The notes under the pieces were generated by a model. The model worked only from the letters and a program-made list of their open reading frames with translations. It searched no databases and had not been told where the DNA came from. From an uncultured Gammaproteobacteria bacterium (lineage in GTDB: Bacteria; Pseudomonadota; Gammaproteobacteria; GCA-002705445; GCA-002716945): 64,000 nt of DNA. Position numbers and translations under genes: made by a program. Position 1 is the first letter of the stretch. The number at the start of each line of letters is the position of its first letter. Where the stretch lies: contig CACEHM010000003.1 in NCBI GenBank assembly GCA_902559355.1, forward strand, positions 1-64,000. The letters run 5' to 3'. This document shows positions 52,766 through 61,619 of this stretch, in pieces.

Positions 52766-52803
52766 GATGTTTAATATTAAATAAAAAAAGGAGCGCGCAA
52801 ATA

Positions 52804-54165
52804 ATGAAAAAACTTATATCAACTTTATATGGTATGTTGATGTCAGCTTTTCTTGCAGTAGCACTTGTACCAACTCAAGCATTCTCAGATGAGACATGCA
52901 TGTCACCATACATGGCTAAAATCGTAGGCCAAGAGGACTATGTATATGTATGGACATTAGGTCAAGTGGGCGTAGGAGATGAACAGGATAAATTGGTAAC
53001 TATAGCAGTTAATCCAAATTCTCCACACTACGGCAATGTAATAGGACACGTTTCTGTCGGTGGACGTAATGAAGCTCATCACTCTGGATTTACAGATGAT
53101 AGACATTACCTCTGGGCAGCAACTCTAGATACCAGTAAAATTTTCATTTTTGATGTTCACACAAATCCTAATAAACCAAAACTTCATAAAGTTATAACAA
53201 ACTTTGTTAAAGCTTCTGGTGGGATTGTGGGACCTCACACAACATATGCTTTACCAGGAAGAATGATGATTTCTGGTCTTTCTAACAACCAAGATTTTGG
53301 TGGTAGAACAGCACTTGTTGAATATACAAATGATGGTACATATGTAGCTACATATCACATGCCTCATGATGAAAATCTTTATGGTGCTACTAAAACAGGA
53401 CAAATAGCTGATGGATATGGATATGATGTTCGTGCATTACCACGTCGTAATGTTATGATCACATCTTCATTCACAGGTTGGAATAACTACATGATGAACT
53501 TAGGTAAACTCATGGGTGACTCTGATGCTATGAAACGTTTTGGTAACACAGTAGTAGTATGGGATTTACATTCACGTAAACCTAAAAAAGTATTTGATGT
53601 ACCAGGTGCACCACTTGAAATTAGATGTGCATGGGGTTCTCAAAATAACTATTGCTTCACTACAACCGCATTAACTTCACAAATCTGGTTGATTTATGAA
53701 AAAGATGGTGAGTGGCAAACTGAGTCTGTAGGAACTATTGGTGATCCTGCAAAAATTCCTTTACCTGTTGACATCTCAATTACAGCTGATGATAAACATT
53801 TATGGGTAAATACATGGAATGACGGCATGACAAGAGTATTTGATATTTCAGATCCTCATAATGCTAAAGAAGTGTATACAAAAGTAATTGGTGACCAAGT
53901 AAACATGCTATCTCAAAGCTGGGATGGAAAACGTGTTTATTTCACATCATCACTTCTAGCTAACTGGGACAAAGCAGACGGACCAGAAAAAATGCCTCAG
54001 TTCTTCAAAGCTTATGATTATAAAGATGGTGAATTACAATTTAAATTTGCTATCGACTTTGCAACTGAAAAGTTAGGTATGCCTCATCAAATGAGATTTG
54101 GTGCATATTCTTTATATGCTAAATCTCCAAAAGATGGAGCTAAAGTCGCAGAACTTTCTAAGTAA
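52804..54165 (+). CDS. mtoX: Periplasmic methanethiol oxidase (SBP56 family)
   Basis: A 453-residue SBP56-family protein. A signal peptide (ISTLYGMLMSAFLAVALVPTQAFS) indicates the periplasm. Family parts include YVYVWTLGQV, GRNEAHHSGF, GPHTTYALPGRMMISGLSN and FDIHT/PHQMRFG. MtoX converts methanethiol to formaldehyde, hydrogen sulfide and hydrogen peroxide with copper. The following SCO and MauG genes are the partners known from Hyphomicrobium. ATG chosen for the AGGAG site. Some SBP56 proteins have other roles; the operon supports MtoX. Confidence 0.86.
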   Translation: MKKLISTLYGMLMSAFLAVALVPTQAFSDETCMSPYMAKIVGQEDYVYVWTLGQVGVGDEQDKLVTIAVNPNSPHYGNVIGHVSVGGRNEAHHSGFTDDRHYLWAATLDTSKIFIFDVHTNPNKPKLHKVITNFVKASGGIVGPHTTYALPGRMMISGLSNNQDFGGRTALVEYTNDGTYVATYHMPHDENLYGATKTGQIADGYGYDVRALPRRNVMITSSFTGWNNYMMNLGKLMGDSDAMKRFGNTVVVWDLHSRKPKKVFDVPGAPLEIRCAWGSQNNYCFTTTALTSQIWLIYEKDGEWQTESVGTIGDPAKIPLPVDISITADDKHLWVNTWNDGMTRVFDISDPHNAKEVYTKVIGDQVNMLSQSWDGKRVYFTSSLLANWDKADGPEKMPQFFKAYDYKDGELQFKFAIDFATEKLGMPHQMRFGAYSLYAKSPKDGAKVAELSK

Positions 54166-54230
54166 AGTTTTGTCTAAGTTATTAGACACCCTCATTGGTG
54201 GTTAATAACGTAAAATGGCTGAAACGTTGA

Positions 54231-54260
54231 GGCCGCTTGATCTAGGTTAAGCGGCCTTTC
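54231..54260 (+). terminator. Terminator-like hairpin after mtoX
   Basis: GGCCGCTT (54231-54238) pairs with AAGCGGCC (54249-54256) and TTTC follows. A shorter hairpin CACC/GGTG lies at 54187-54200. It likely reduces read-through from mtoX to the SCO gene. Confidence 0.7.
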
Positions 54261-54316
54261 ACGTATTAAAATAAAGGTTGTTTGCGACTAAAAATAAACT
54301 AAAATATAACCCAGGG

Positions 54317-55021
54317 ATGTTTAAGAAAATATTATTTATCTGTTTATTGCCGCTTGTAGCTTCTGCACAAGAAACTATATATGACTCTTTTGTATTAGCC
54401 CCTGGGTGGACTAAGTTGTCTTTCATACCGCCAGAATCGGGAACATATACTCTCCCAACATATCCTAAAGCAACAAATGGCAATGTTATTAATCATAAAA
54501 GTGAAGTTAAAAGCTTATATCAATTATATGACAACAAAATAACACTTCTAAATTTTATGTATACTACGTGTACAGATATAAATGGTTGTCCACTTGCTAC
54601 AGCTGTATTTCATAAAATACAACAAAAAGTATCTAAAGACCCTGTGTTATCTAAAAAAATACGATTACTGAGTCTAAGTTTTGATCCTAAAAATGATACG
54701 CCAGACGTCTTGAAACTCTATGCTACCGGAACTGATAAGCAATTAGTAGATTGGCAATTTCTAACATCATCTAGTCCAGAATTACTGGATCCAATACTAA
54801 GAGGATACCAACAGAGAATTGTAAAAGAGTATGATGAAAATGGAAATTATATTGGTTCGATATCACACATACTAAGAGTTTTTCTAATAGATCAAGAAAA
54901 AAATGTAAGAAACATTTATAGTGTGTCATTTCTACATCCTGACTTATTAATTAATGACATAAAAACCTTACTTGATCCAAAAACTAAGAATGGTACGGTC
55001 ATTGCGAGGAGTGCGAACTAA
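54317..55021 (+). CDS. SCO1/SenC-like protein partner of mtoX
   Basis: A 234-residue protein with signal peptide (MFKKILFICLLPLVASA). The copper site is changed from CxxxC to C-x5-C: MYTTCTDINGCPLA (C85, C91), with SISHILRVFLID bearing the usual His. In Hyphomicrobium mtoX lies next to a SCO1/SenC gene thought to supply copper; this is the same order. Start chosen at the ATG after CAGGG. MauG starts 1 nt after its stop. Confidence 0.83.
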   Translation: MFKKILFICLLPLVASAQETIYDSFVLAPGWTKLSFIPPESGTYTLPTYPKATNGNVINHKSEVKSLYQLYDNKITLLNFMYTTCTDINGCPLATAVFHKIQQKVSKDPVLSKKIRLLSLSFDPKNDTPDVLKLYATGTDKQLVDWQFLTSSSPELLDPILRGYQQRIVKEYDENGNYIGSISHILRVFLIDQEKNVRNIYSVSFLHPDLLINDIKTLLDPKTKNGTVIARSAN

Positions 55022-55022
55022 C

Positions 55023-56378
55023 ATGAGGCTATTGTTCATAATTTTATTTTTTCTGCATTCAAACCATCTCTTTGCAGAAACAAACTTATCGAGCGAAGAT
55101 AAGCTTAATCAACCTAAATCAAATGTATCAAAGCTATCTAAACCTGGTGATGATAAAGACGGTTATCATTCAAAGGATTATGAAAGTGCTAGTAAAAGCC
55201 TTGAACGATCTGGTAAACCAGCTGACTTATATAGTATTGCTACAACAAGACAGCTTGGTATGCCAGAATTATCTTTCGCAGAGGGAACAAACTTAACGCC
55301 TGAAAAAATAGCACTAGGGAGAAAACTTTTTTTTGACAGGAGATTATCTCATACAGATACAATATCATGCGCAATATGTCATGTCCCTGAAATGGGTTTT
55401 GCTCATAATGAACTTAAAACAGCTGTTGGCACAGAGGGAAGATCTGTTCCAAGAAATGCACCTACTGTGATTAATGTTGCCTTTCTCACAAAATTATTTC
55501 ATGATGCACGTGAAAATTCTCTTGAAGATCAAGTATGGGGACCACTTCTTGCTCACAATGAAATGGCTAATCCATCACCCGGATACATAATAAATAAACT
55601 CAAATCTATTCCAGATTATGAAGGATTATTTGAGAATGCTTACGGTAGGCCTGCTAACATGGATAATATAAGCAGAGCACTTGCAGCATATCAATATTCA
55701 CTGGTTAGTGGTAACTCACCATTTGATAAATGGTATTATGGCGGCCAATCAAATGCAGTTGATGATTCAGTAAAAAGAGGTTTTGAAATATTTTCAGGTA
55801 AAGGTAATTGTACAGCTTGTCATCTTATGAATGACAAATATGCATTATTTACTGATGAAAAACTTCACAATACAGGTATGGGATTTGCTACTTCCATGTA
55901 TGTTGAACCTCCAAGAAAAAAAGTTGTTTTAGCTCCAGGCATTGAAGTTGATGTGGATACTTCTGTTTATGCTAACGATTCAAGATTCAAAAATGAAATA
56001 GCGCCAAACGATTTGGGGTTATATGTTATCACACAAGATCCAAATGATAGATGGAAATTCAGGACTCCTACACTAAGAAACGTCGAGCTTTCGGCTCCAT
56101 ACATGCATAATGGCCAATTATCAACATTAAAGGAAGTTGTAGAATTTTACAATAAAGGTGGTACAAGAAGTGTTGGTAAACATAAAAATGAGACTATCAG
56201 TCCGCTGATGTTTGAATTAAATTTAACTGATAATGAAGTCAATGATGTCGTTGAGTTTTTAAAGGCATTGACAGGAGAGAACATGGATGTGCTTATTATG
56301 GATGCTTTTGCTGTTCCTGTCGGTGATGTATCTCTAGATGATCCAAATTGGTTCCATGAAAATAAACTAAAATACTAA
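55023..56378 (+). CDS. MauG/cytochrome c peroxidase-family diheme protein
   Basis: A 451-residue diheme c-type cytochrome with a signal peptide (MRLLFIILFFLHSNHLFA). Heme sites are CAICH (116-120) and CTACH (263-267). Downstream come FRTPTLRNVELSAPYMHNG, as in cytochrome c peroxidases. MauG forms a modified Trp cofactor in methylamine dehydrogenase; in the mtoX operon a MauG is suspected to mature MtoX. A plain peroxidase, removing the H2O2 from MtoX, is an alternative. Confidence 0.86.
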   Translation: MRLLFIILFFLHSNHLFAETNLSSEDKLNQPKSNVSKLSKPGDDKDGYHSKDYESASKSLERSGKPADLYSIATTRQLGMPELSFAEGTNLTPEKIALGRKLFFDRRLSHTDTISCAICHVPEMGFAHNELKTAVGTEGRSVPRNAPTVINVAFLTKLFHDARENSLEDQVWGPLLAHNEMANPSPGYIINKLKSIPDYEGLFENAYGRPANMDNISRALAAYQYSLVSGNSPFDKWYYGGQSNAVDDSVKRGFEIFSGKGNCTACHLMNDKYALFTDEKLHNTGMGFATSMYVEPPRKKVVLAPGIEVDVDTSVYANDSRFKNEIAPNDLGLYVITQDPNDRWKFRTPTLRNVELSAPYMHNGQLSTLKEVVEFYNKGGTRSVGKHKNETISPLMFELNLTDNEVNDVVEFLKALTGENMDVLIMDAFAVPVGDVSLDDPNWFHENKLKY

Positions 56379-56380
56379 CA

Positions 56381-56959
56381 ATGAAAAAATATTTTATTAT
56401 CTTTCTTGTCATTTTCCTGATAACACCTTTCCATCAAGCCCAGTCAGAAAAATATCCTCTCCCTACAAAAATGCTTATGGACCCAATGCCAGCTGCAGAC
56501 ATGGCACCAGAGATAAATGTTATTGACATGAATGGTCAAAAAAGAACTTTAGAGGATTTAAAAGGTAAATTTGTTTTAGTCAATTTCTGGGCAACTTGGT
56601 GTAACCCATGTAAAGTTGAGATGCCATTATTAGAGAATCTTCATCAAACACTTAAAAGTGATAAATTTACAGTTCTTGGTCTTCATGTTGGCCCAGGACC
56701 AGAAAACATAGAAGCATTCAAAAAACTCATGCCAATATCTTTTCCAATATATGTTGACATGGAATTAGAGGTAGATTGGGGAGTTCCGGGATTACCTACA
56801 ACATACCTTTTAAATCCAGATGGAAGATTAATATATAGAGCTGTAGGTAAAAGAGAGTTTGCATCGGACGACATGATCAACTTCATAAGAAATCAAATTG
56901 AAGGCTATAAGTTCGCTCAAAAATATGAAGGTAAGATTGTACCTCCTATGATGAGGTAA
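56381..56959 (+). CDS. TlpA/ResA-type periplasmic thioredoxin
   Basis: A 192-residue protein with signal sequence (YFIIFLVIFLITPFHQAQS) and redox motif WATWCNPCKVEMP (C74, C77), as TlpA/ResA. It starts 2 nt after the MauG stop and so belongs to the operon. These proteins keep cysteines reduced during cytochrome c and copper-site assembly, which fits the MauG heme and SCO copper neighbours. Confidence 0.87.
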   Translation: MKKYFIIFLVIFLITPFHQAQSEKYPLPTKMLMDPMPAADMAPEINVIDMNGQKRTLEDLKGKFVLVNFWATWCNPCKVEMPLLENLHQTLKSDKFTVLGLHVGPGPENIEAFKKLMPISFPIYVDMELEVDWGVPGLPTTYLLNPDGRLIYRAVGKREFASDDMINFIRNQIEGYKFAQKYEGKIVPPMMR

Positions 56960-56964
56960 TTTTA

Positions 56965-57756
56965 CTATATAACAAATAGCTCTATAAGTTCCTTTCCAGA
57001 CTTAGTCCCGAAATACCTCACAGGCTTTGACGAATTAATTATGCTTTTATTTAGTATTTTATTAATTTTTATTTTATAGAAATTAAAAAAGGTTAAATCT
57101 GTTTGATTCGCTTTAATATATTCCCGACATATGGATTTATCTCTCGTAAAAATTGTTCCTCTGCGAGCATTATGGCAAAAGTTATTACCAATTTTTCCTA
57201 AAACAACTACAGAACCTGATATTAGCTCGAGACATGAACCTGACCCAATGTTTCCACCTATTATGATATTCCCTCTTCTCATTCTTACAACAGAGTCATC
57301 TCCCACACTTTTTTGAACGTATATAAACCCATCAACAAGCCCTTCATTCATGCTTGTAGGCAAACTACAAAATCCATCATCTGCATTACCTAGAATATGT
57401 ACAGAACCTCCTTTCATCCCTGAGCATGCATTCTTACCAGCATTACCATTTAGTATAATTTCCCCACTACACATGCCTTTTGCAAGTCCAAATCCAACAT
57501 TTCCAAAAATAGTAATTTTTTTGTCTTCAAGATTATTACCAATATTATCTAGATGTTTATTTGAATTACTAATTATAATATCTTTGAAGTTATTACCTGA
57601 TACATCGAACAAAGTAGACAACTTATATTCTTTAGATCCATAGTTTACCCGGAGGTTTTTAATATTCGATAGACTAGACGTTTTGATTTTCGAAAGCCAG
57701 CTCATGTCCAGTCTTCGTTTATCCTTAATTTTGCATTTAAAGACTAAAGGTTTCAT
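56965..57756 (-). CDS. fhcC: Formyltransferase/hydrolase complex subunit C
   Basis: FhcC (263 residues) is homologous to formylmethanofuran dehydrogenase subunit C. It has the repeated G-rich beta-helix strands (GFGLAKGMCSGEIILNGNAG, GGSVHILGNADDG, GNIIIGGNIGSGS). It is part of the complex that turns formyl-H4MPT into formate. Last gene of the minus-strand fhcBADC unit, its start overlapping fhcD's stop by 4 nt. It is convergent with the TlpA gene. Confidence 0.93.
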   Translation of the reverse strand: MKPLVFKCKIKDKRRLDMSWLSKIKTSSLSNIKNLRVNYGSKEYKLSTLFDVSGNNFKDIIISNSNKHLDNIGNNLEDKKITIFGNVGFGLAKGMCSGEIILNGNAGKNACSGMKGGSVHILGNADDGFCSLPTSMNEGLVDGFIYVQKSVGDDSVVRMRRGNIIIGGNIGSGSCLELISGSVVVLGKIGNNFCHNARRGTIFTRDKSICREYIKANQTDLTFFNFYKIKINKILNKSIINSSKPVRYFGTKSGKELIELFVI

Positions 57757-58649
57757 TTTAATATCTTTCTTAAATGAAAGTGATGCGGACCTAACTTTCC
57801 ACCATAATTACCAGCTGAGACAGACACAATATCTTTTTTATAATTAGATTTAGATATTGCAATCAACGATTCACGTATACCCTTATCAATATCTTCTTTG
57901 GTTAAGCCGTTTATAACTATCTCCATTACACAATTAACACTTTTATGTAATTTGCTACCGGTAATGCCGCTTAGAGATGGACAAAATGCATCATTTGTTG
58001 ATGCTATCAATGCTTTGTACTTAGAGCCAACTTTAGATCCAGACCTGACAACTCCACCTGGGAATGGGGTTATAATGTTACCAATTTCACTCATTACATT
58101 CACTGCTATTTCACATGCTGAAAGACACGAAGCTCTATTTTTTGACAACAATATAAAATTACCACCACCAATTGCTGGGACACGTGCAGTCGTCTCCTCG
58201 CACATAAATTCTCCATCCATAACCGGTATTCTCCAAAATCTTTTTTTATCGATACGTTTTGAGATTTGAAAACCATCGCCAAAATATTTTAAATTTTTTC
58301 CAAGGGGAATCATATCTTCTCCATCAAGACCTGAAAACAGGGCAGTAGTTGGACATGTCAAGATACACTGCCCAGCCCTTGTTTCAAGCTGTTTCTCTAG
58401 TTGACTTCGTGACATTGAGAAAAGAAGTATGGCGAACCCTGGTCTTCCATCTGGCGTTTCTTTGGCTTTCAACTGTCTTTCTATGCCAGCTTCTATTCCA
58501 CAAGCGATAACAGATGTTGCAAATCCGGTAAATGATGTAGCTGCATTTTTAGCCCACTTTATATTATCAGCTGTTACAATAATCCTACTTGCTTTCATAT
58601 TGAAAGCCTCAGCAAAGGTATTCTCAATAGCTAACCCATTAATTTTCAT
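57753..58649 (-). CDS. fhcD: Formylmethanofuran:H4MPT formyltransferase subunit
   Basis: FhcD (298 residues) transfers the formyl group between formyl-H4MPT and the methanofuran analogue. Family segments: INGLAIENTFAEAFNMKASRIIVTA, AGQCILTCPTTALF and FPGGVVRSGSKVGSKYK, and the C-terminal GGKLGPHHFHLR. It overlaps fhcA and fhcC by 4 nt each. Confidence 0.95.
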   Translation of the reverse strand: MKINGLAIENTFAEAFNMKASRIIVTADNIKWAKNAATSFTGFATSVIACGIEAGIERQLKAKETPDGRPGFAILLFSMSRSQLEKQLETRAGQCILTCPTTALFSGLDGEDMIPLGKNLKYFGDGFQISKRIDKKRFWRIPVMDGEFMCEETTARVPAIGGGNFILLSKNRASCLSACEIAVNVMSEIGNIITPFPGGVVRSGSKVGSKYKALIASTNDAFCPSLSGITGSKLHKSVNCVMEIVINGLTKEDIDKGIRESLIAISKSNYKKDIVSVSAGNYGGKLGPHHFHLRKILK

Positions 58650-60301
58650 GATATTCTTTTCCTGTTACATTTAACTTCATTTATATCAGATCCAATTACC
58701 TCTGACATTTCATCATTACTGATAGAGTAGTTAGGTAACGCAATAGTATGGTATTTATCAAAATATTTTTTCAGTTTTTTCTCAATAGTAGCATCATATT
58801 CGGGCTTAACGACTTGTGTTTTACCCCATGTATAATTTTTTATTTCACCATCTTTAACTACTACAACTCCATCTTTAATAACATGCGTTGGGCTTGCAAA
58901 CATCTCTTCTACATCTTTAATATTGCTATCATAGATCGTTATGTCAGCATCAGCCTCTTTTGAGAGGGAGCCTTTATTTCTCAGACCTAAGATCCTAGCA
59001 GGTGCAGATCGAGTCATTGTTGCTATTTCTGATAATGTATATTCTCTCTTTATGTCTTTCAAAATAGTATGTTTTGAAATATCTACTGATAGTTGATCTA
59101 GCAAATTATCTCTAAATGACTTATCCATAAGTAGTTTTATTAAGTGAGGGTATGATGTAAATGGGGCACCATTAGGATGGTCTGTAGTAAGAAATATTTT
59201 ATCTGGATCTTCTGTCAAAAGAAATGTTTCAAGCCCAATCGCCCACTGTAGGGCATTTACAAAGCTTTGATCTGTATATTTAAACGGAACGACACCACAG
59301 CCAGCCTCACATTCAATATCCATACAAAGCCATTTATCTGGATGAGCATGACTATGATTTGCATGCTGTTTCATGCTATCCCCAGACATTGTAGCTGTTT
59401 GTCCAAACAAAACTTGACCAACATCACATGTTAGATTTGGTATTTTATTTATGTAGTCAGTTATTTCAGCAGAGGCTGATGAAAAGTTACGATCTCCATT
59501 ATTACCATAGCTATGAAATTGAATATGAGTTATATGCACTGGTAAACCCTCAGCAGCTTTTATGGTTTCAATCGTTGATTTAAAATTTCCAGGGACGCCT
59601 AGGTTACTGCAGTGAACATGTAGAGGATGTGGCACGCCCAACTCATAAACAGCTCTTGCGAGTAAACGGACAATTTTACGCGGTGTTATCTTATATCTGA
59701 CTGAATTTTCATCCACATTCAGTGCTCGTTGATTAAACTTAAAAGCATTTATACCGCCCGGATTAACAACTTTTATACCTATACATTGTGTTGCTTTTAA
59801 TATAAATGCTACATAGTCATTAATCTCTGATTGATGAGCTCCTCTTGAAATTAGATCTAATAGGAAATCATCATTACCAAGAAGCGCATAACCGCCTTTA
59901 TCTATGAACGGCGTATCAGCCATTTCTGAATGAGACTGTCTAGCATTTATCGGAAGCACAGCTGGTTCAAAGCAGGATGTATAACCCATTTTAATATATT
60001 GGAGACCAGTTTTAAGTGTACTTGGAATAAAATCAGCAGTTAAATCATAGTCTCTGTCACTGTTGTTATGAAATTCTTGTAGCATTAATCTTGCTATATT
60101 TACTTTCCCACCACCTATGTGCGTGTGCAAATCAATAGCACCTGGCATAATAATTTTATTCTTGCAGTTGATAGTTTCAGATATTTTTTCATTTAATTTT
60201 TCTACAATTTTTCCATCTTTGATATAAATGTCTTTCTTCTTATTGAAAATTTTATTTATAGGATCAAAAATCTGACCATTTTTTAAACATAGGGTAGTCA
60301 T
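58646..60301 (-). CDS. fhcA: Formyltransferase/hydrolase complex subunit A
   Basis: FhcA (551 residues) is the amidohydrolase that releases formate from formyl-methanofuran. The zinc site is visible as GAIDLHTHIGGGKVN (HxH), with HVHCSNLG and DHPNG later. Homologous to formylmethanofuran dehydrogenase subunit A. Start shared with the end of fhcB; order B-A-D-C is like other methylotrophs. Confidence 0.95.
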   Translation of the reverse strand: MTTLCLKNGQIFDPINKIFNKKKDIYIKDGKIVEKLNEKISETINCKNKIIMPGAIDLHTHIGGGKVNIARLMLQEFHNNSDRDYDLTADFIPSTLKTGLQYIKMGYTSCFEPAVLPINARQSHSEMADTPFIDKGGYALLGNDDFLLDLISRGAHQSEINDYVAFILKATQCIGIKVVNPGGINAFKFNQRALNVDENSVRYKITPRKIVRLLARAVYELGVPHPLHVHCSNLGVPGNFKSTIETIKAAEGLPVHITHIQFHSYGNNGDRNFSSASAEITDYINKIPNLTCDVGQVLFGQTATMSGDSMKQHANHSHAHPDKWLCMDIECEAGCGVVPFKYTDQSFVNALQWAIGLETFLLTEDPDKIFLTTDHPNGAPFTSYPHLIKLLMDKSFRDNLLDQLSVDISKHTILKDIKREYTLSEIATMTRSAPARILGLRNKGSLSKEADADITIYDSNIKDVEEMFASPTHVIKDGVVVVKDGEIKNYTWGKTQVVKPEYDATIEKKLKKYFDKYHTIALPNYSISNDEMSEVIGSDINEVKCNRKRIS

Positions 60302-61557
60302 TATTTAAGAATCTCCCTTAGTATTTCTTGGGTACTTCTGTTGTGGGACATCCTCAATGATGTCAATGGCAAACTCACAACATTATCTGTTCTAAATATA
60401 TGTCCTTTAAAGTCAATACCAGGTATGCCACATGATATAAATACATCTGGTTCAATATTAAACTTGGTGCATGGTCGTCCTATAACAATATTCTTATTTT
60501 TTTTATTCAAGACTAATTTTTTCTCTGAAATGGGATTAAGATGTATCACTAAATCTGAATTTCCTGAATTGATCAGTTGTATTGCGTTATTTGCATCTCT
60601 ATCATACTCAAAGAAATTCCCTGTAAATTTAATTCTAGATGGGAATCCTGTCATCCATCCTAAAGTTTGTGAGAAACTTACATCCCCATCATTTCCTGAT
60701 AATGATAAACAAGCAGCTCTCGATGTCTTATTCAGCGAGACAACATATGCAGAGATATTATATATAATTTCATCACACTCTTTATAACTATCAAACTCAG
60801 ATGTAGCCCAAAGAACAGATAAATATTTAGATGTTTCAATACTGGCAAGTAACTTATTGAAGATCTTATTACTAATTGAAGATTCATTTTTCTTACTAAT
60901 AAAACTATTTATCAGTTTAGTTATATTTCTATTATTAAAATCTATATAAGTTATCCTCTTATCCCTAATGTTACAGTCTTTTGTATTTTTTACTTTTTTT
61001 CCAATTACATATATTTCTTTTTTTTTCGAATTGACACTAAAGCTGTTTTTAGTTGCAAGAAACTTCTCCATCAAACGGGGATAAGTTTCAAAAAGATTAT
61101 TAGAAAAGACAATAATGACGTCTGATTTATTCTTAATCTCTGTCAGAGATGTCGCCATGTAACCTCGCCTCTGATAAATACTAATATTTTTTAAAAAAAT
61201 ACTACTATTAACATGATCAACAATAGCATTAACCTTTGATGCAGCTGATAATACCTCGCGAGTAACATTCACATCGCTACTTGAGTTGAGAAGAACAGTC
61301 TCTTTTGATTTCTTTATGAGTTGTCTAGAATACTGGTAAGCTTTTTTTGGTTCACATGGTTTACCTTTGACTGTTGTAACCATATCTTTAAATTTTGGAA
61401 GATTAAGTTTCTCATATTTGAATGCGCATGACTTTGGAACATTACTTTTAACATATAGCTTGTTGTCATGAACATCTATCTCTAAATCATCGCAGTGTAG
61501 AGAGCAAAAAGGACAGACAATATTCTTAAGATTAAGAGAATCTGATATCTTTGACAT
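60301..61557 (-). CDS. fhcB: Formyltransferase/hydrolase complex subunit B
   Basis: FhcB (418 residues), related to the molybdopterin subunit of formylmethanofuran dehydrogenases, but in aerobic methylotrophs it has lost catalytic metal use. The N-terminal CPFCSLHCDDLEI is conserved; SLSGNDGDVSFSQTLGWMTGFP is another family part. First gene of the operon. It is divergent from the beta-RFAP synthase gene, with 62 nt between them for both promoters. Confidence 0.9.
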   Translation of the reverse strand: MSKISDSLNLKNIVCPFCSLHCDDLEIDVHDNKLYVKSNVPKSCAFKYEKLNLPKFKDMVTTVKGKPCEPKKAYQYSRQLIKKSKETVLLNSSSDVNVTREVLSAASKVNAIVDHVNSSIFLKNISIYQRRGYMATSLTEIKNKSDVIIVFSNNLFETYPRLMEKFLATKNSFSVNSKKKEIYVIGKKVKNTKDCNIRDKRITYIDFNNRNITKLINSFISKKNESSISNKIFNKLLASIETSKYLSVLWATSEFDSYKECDEIIYNISAYVVSLNKTSRAACLSLSGNDGDVSFSQTLGWMTGFPSRIKFTGNFFEYDRDANNAIQLINSGNSDLVIHLNPISEKKLVLNKKNKNIVIGRPCTKFNIEPDVFISCGIPGIDFKGHIFRTDNVVSLPLTSLRMSHNRSTQEILREILK

Positions 61558-61619
61558 AAATTATTTTACATCAATAATAAATAACTTTACATGCAAAAAC
61601 ATTAATATATTCTATTTTA

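Noticed and set aside
52804-54165. Generic selenium-binding protein of unknown role
   Set aside because: Signal peptide and SCO-MauG neighbours match the methanethiol oxidase operon better.
60341-60787. A 148-residue frame on the plus strand inside fhcB
   Set aside because: It is antisense to a clear fhcB gene and shows no family motif; it is an overlapping-frame shadow.
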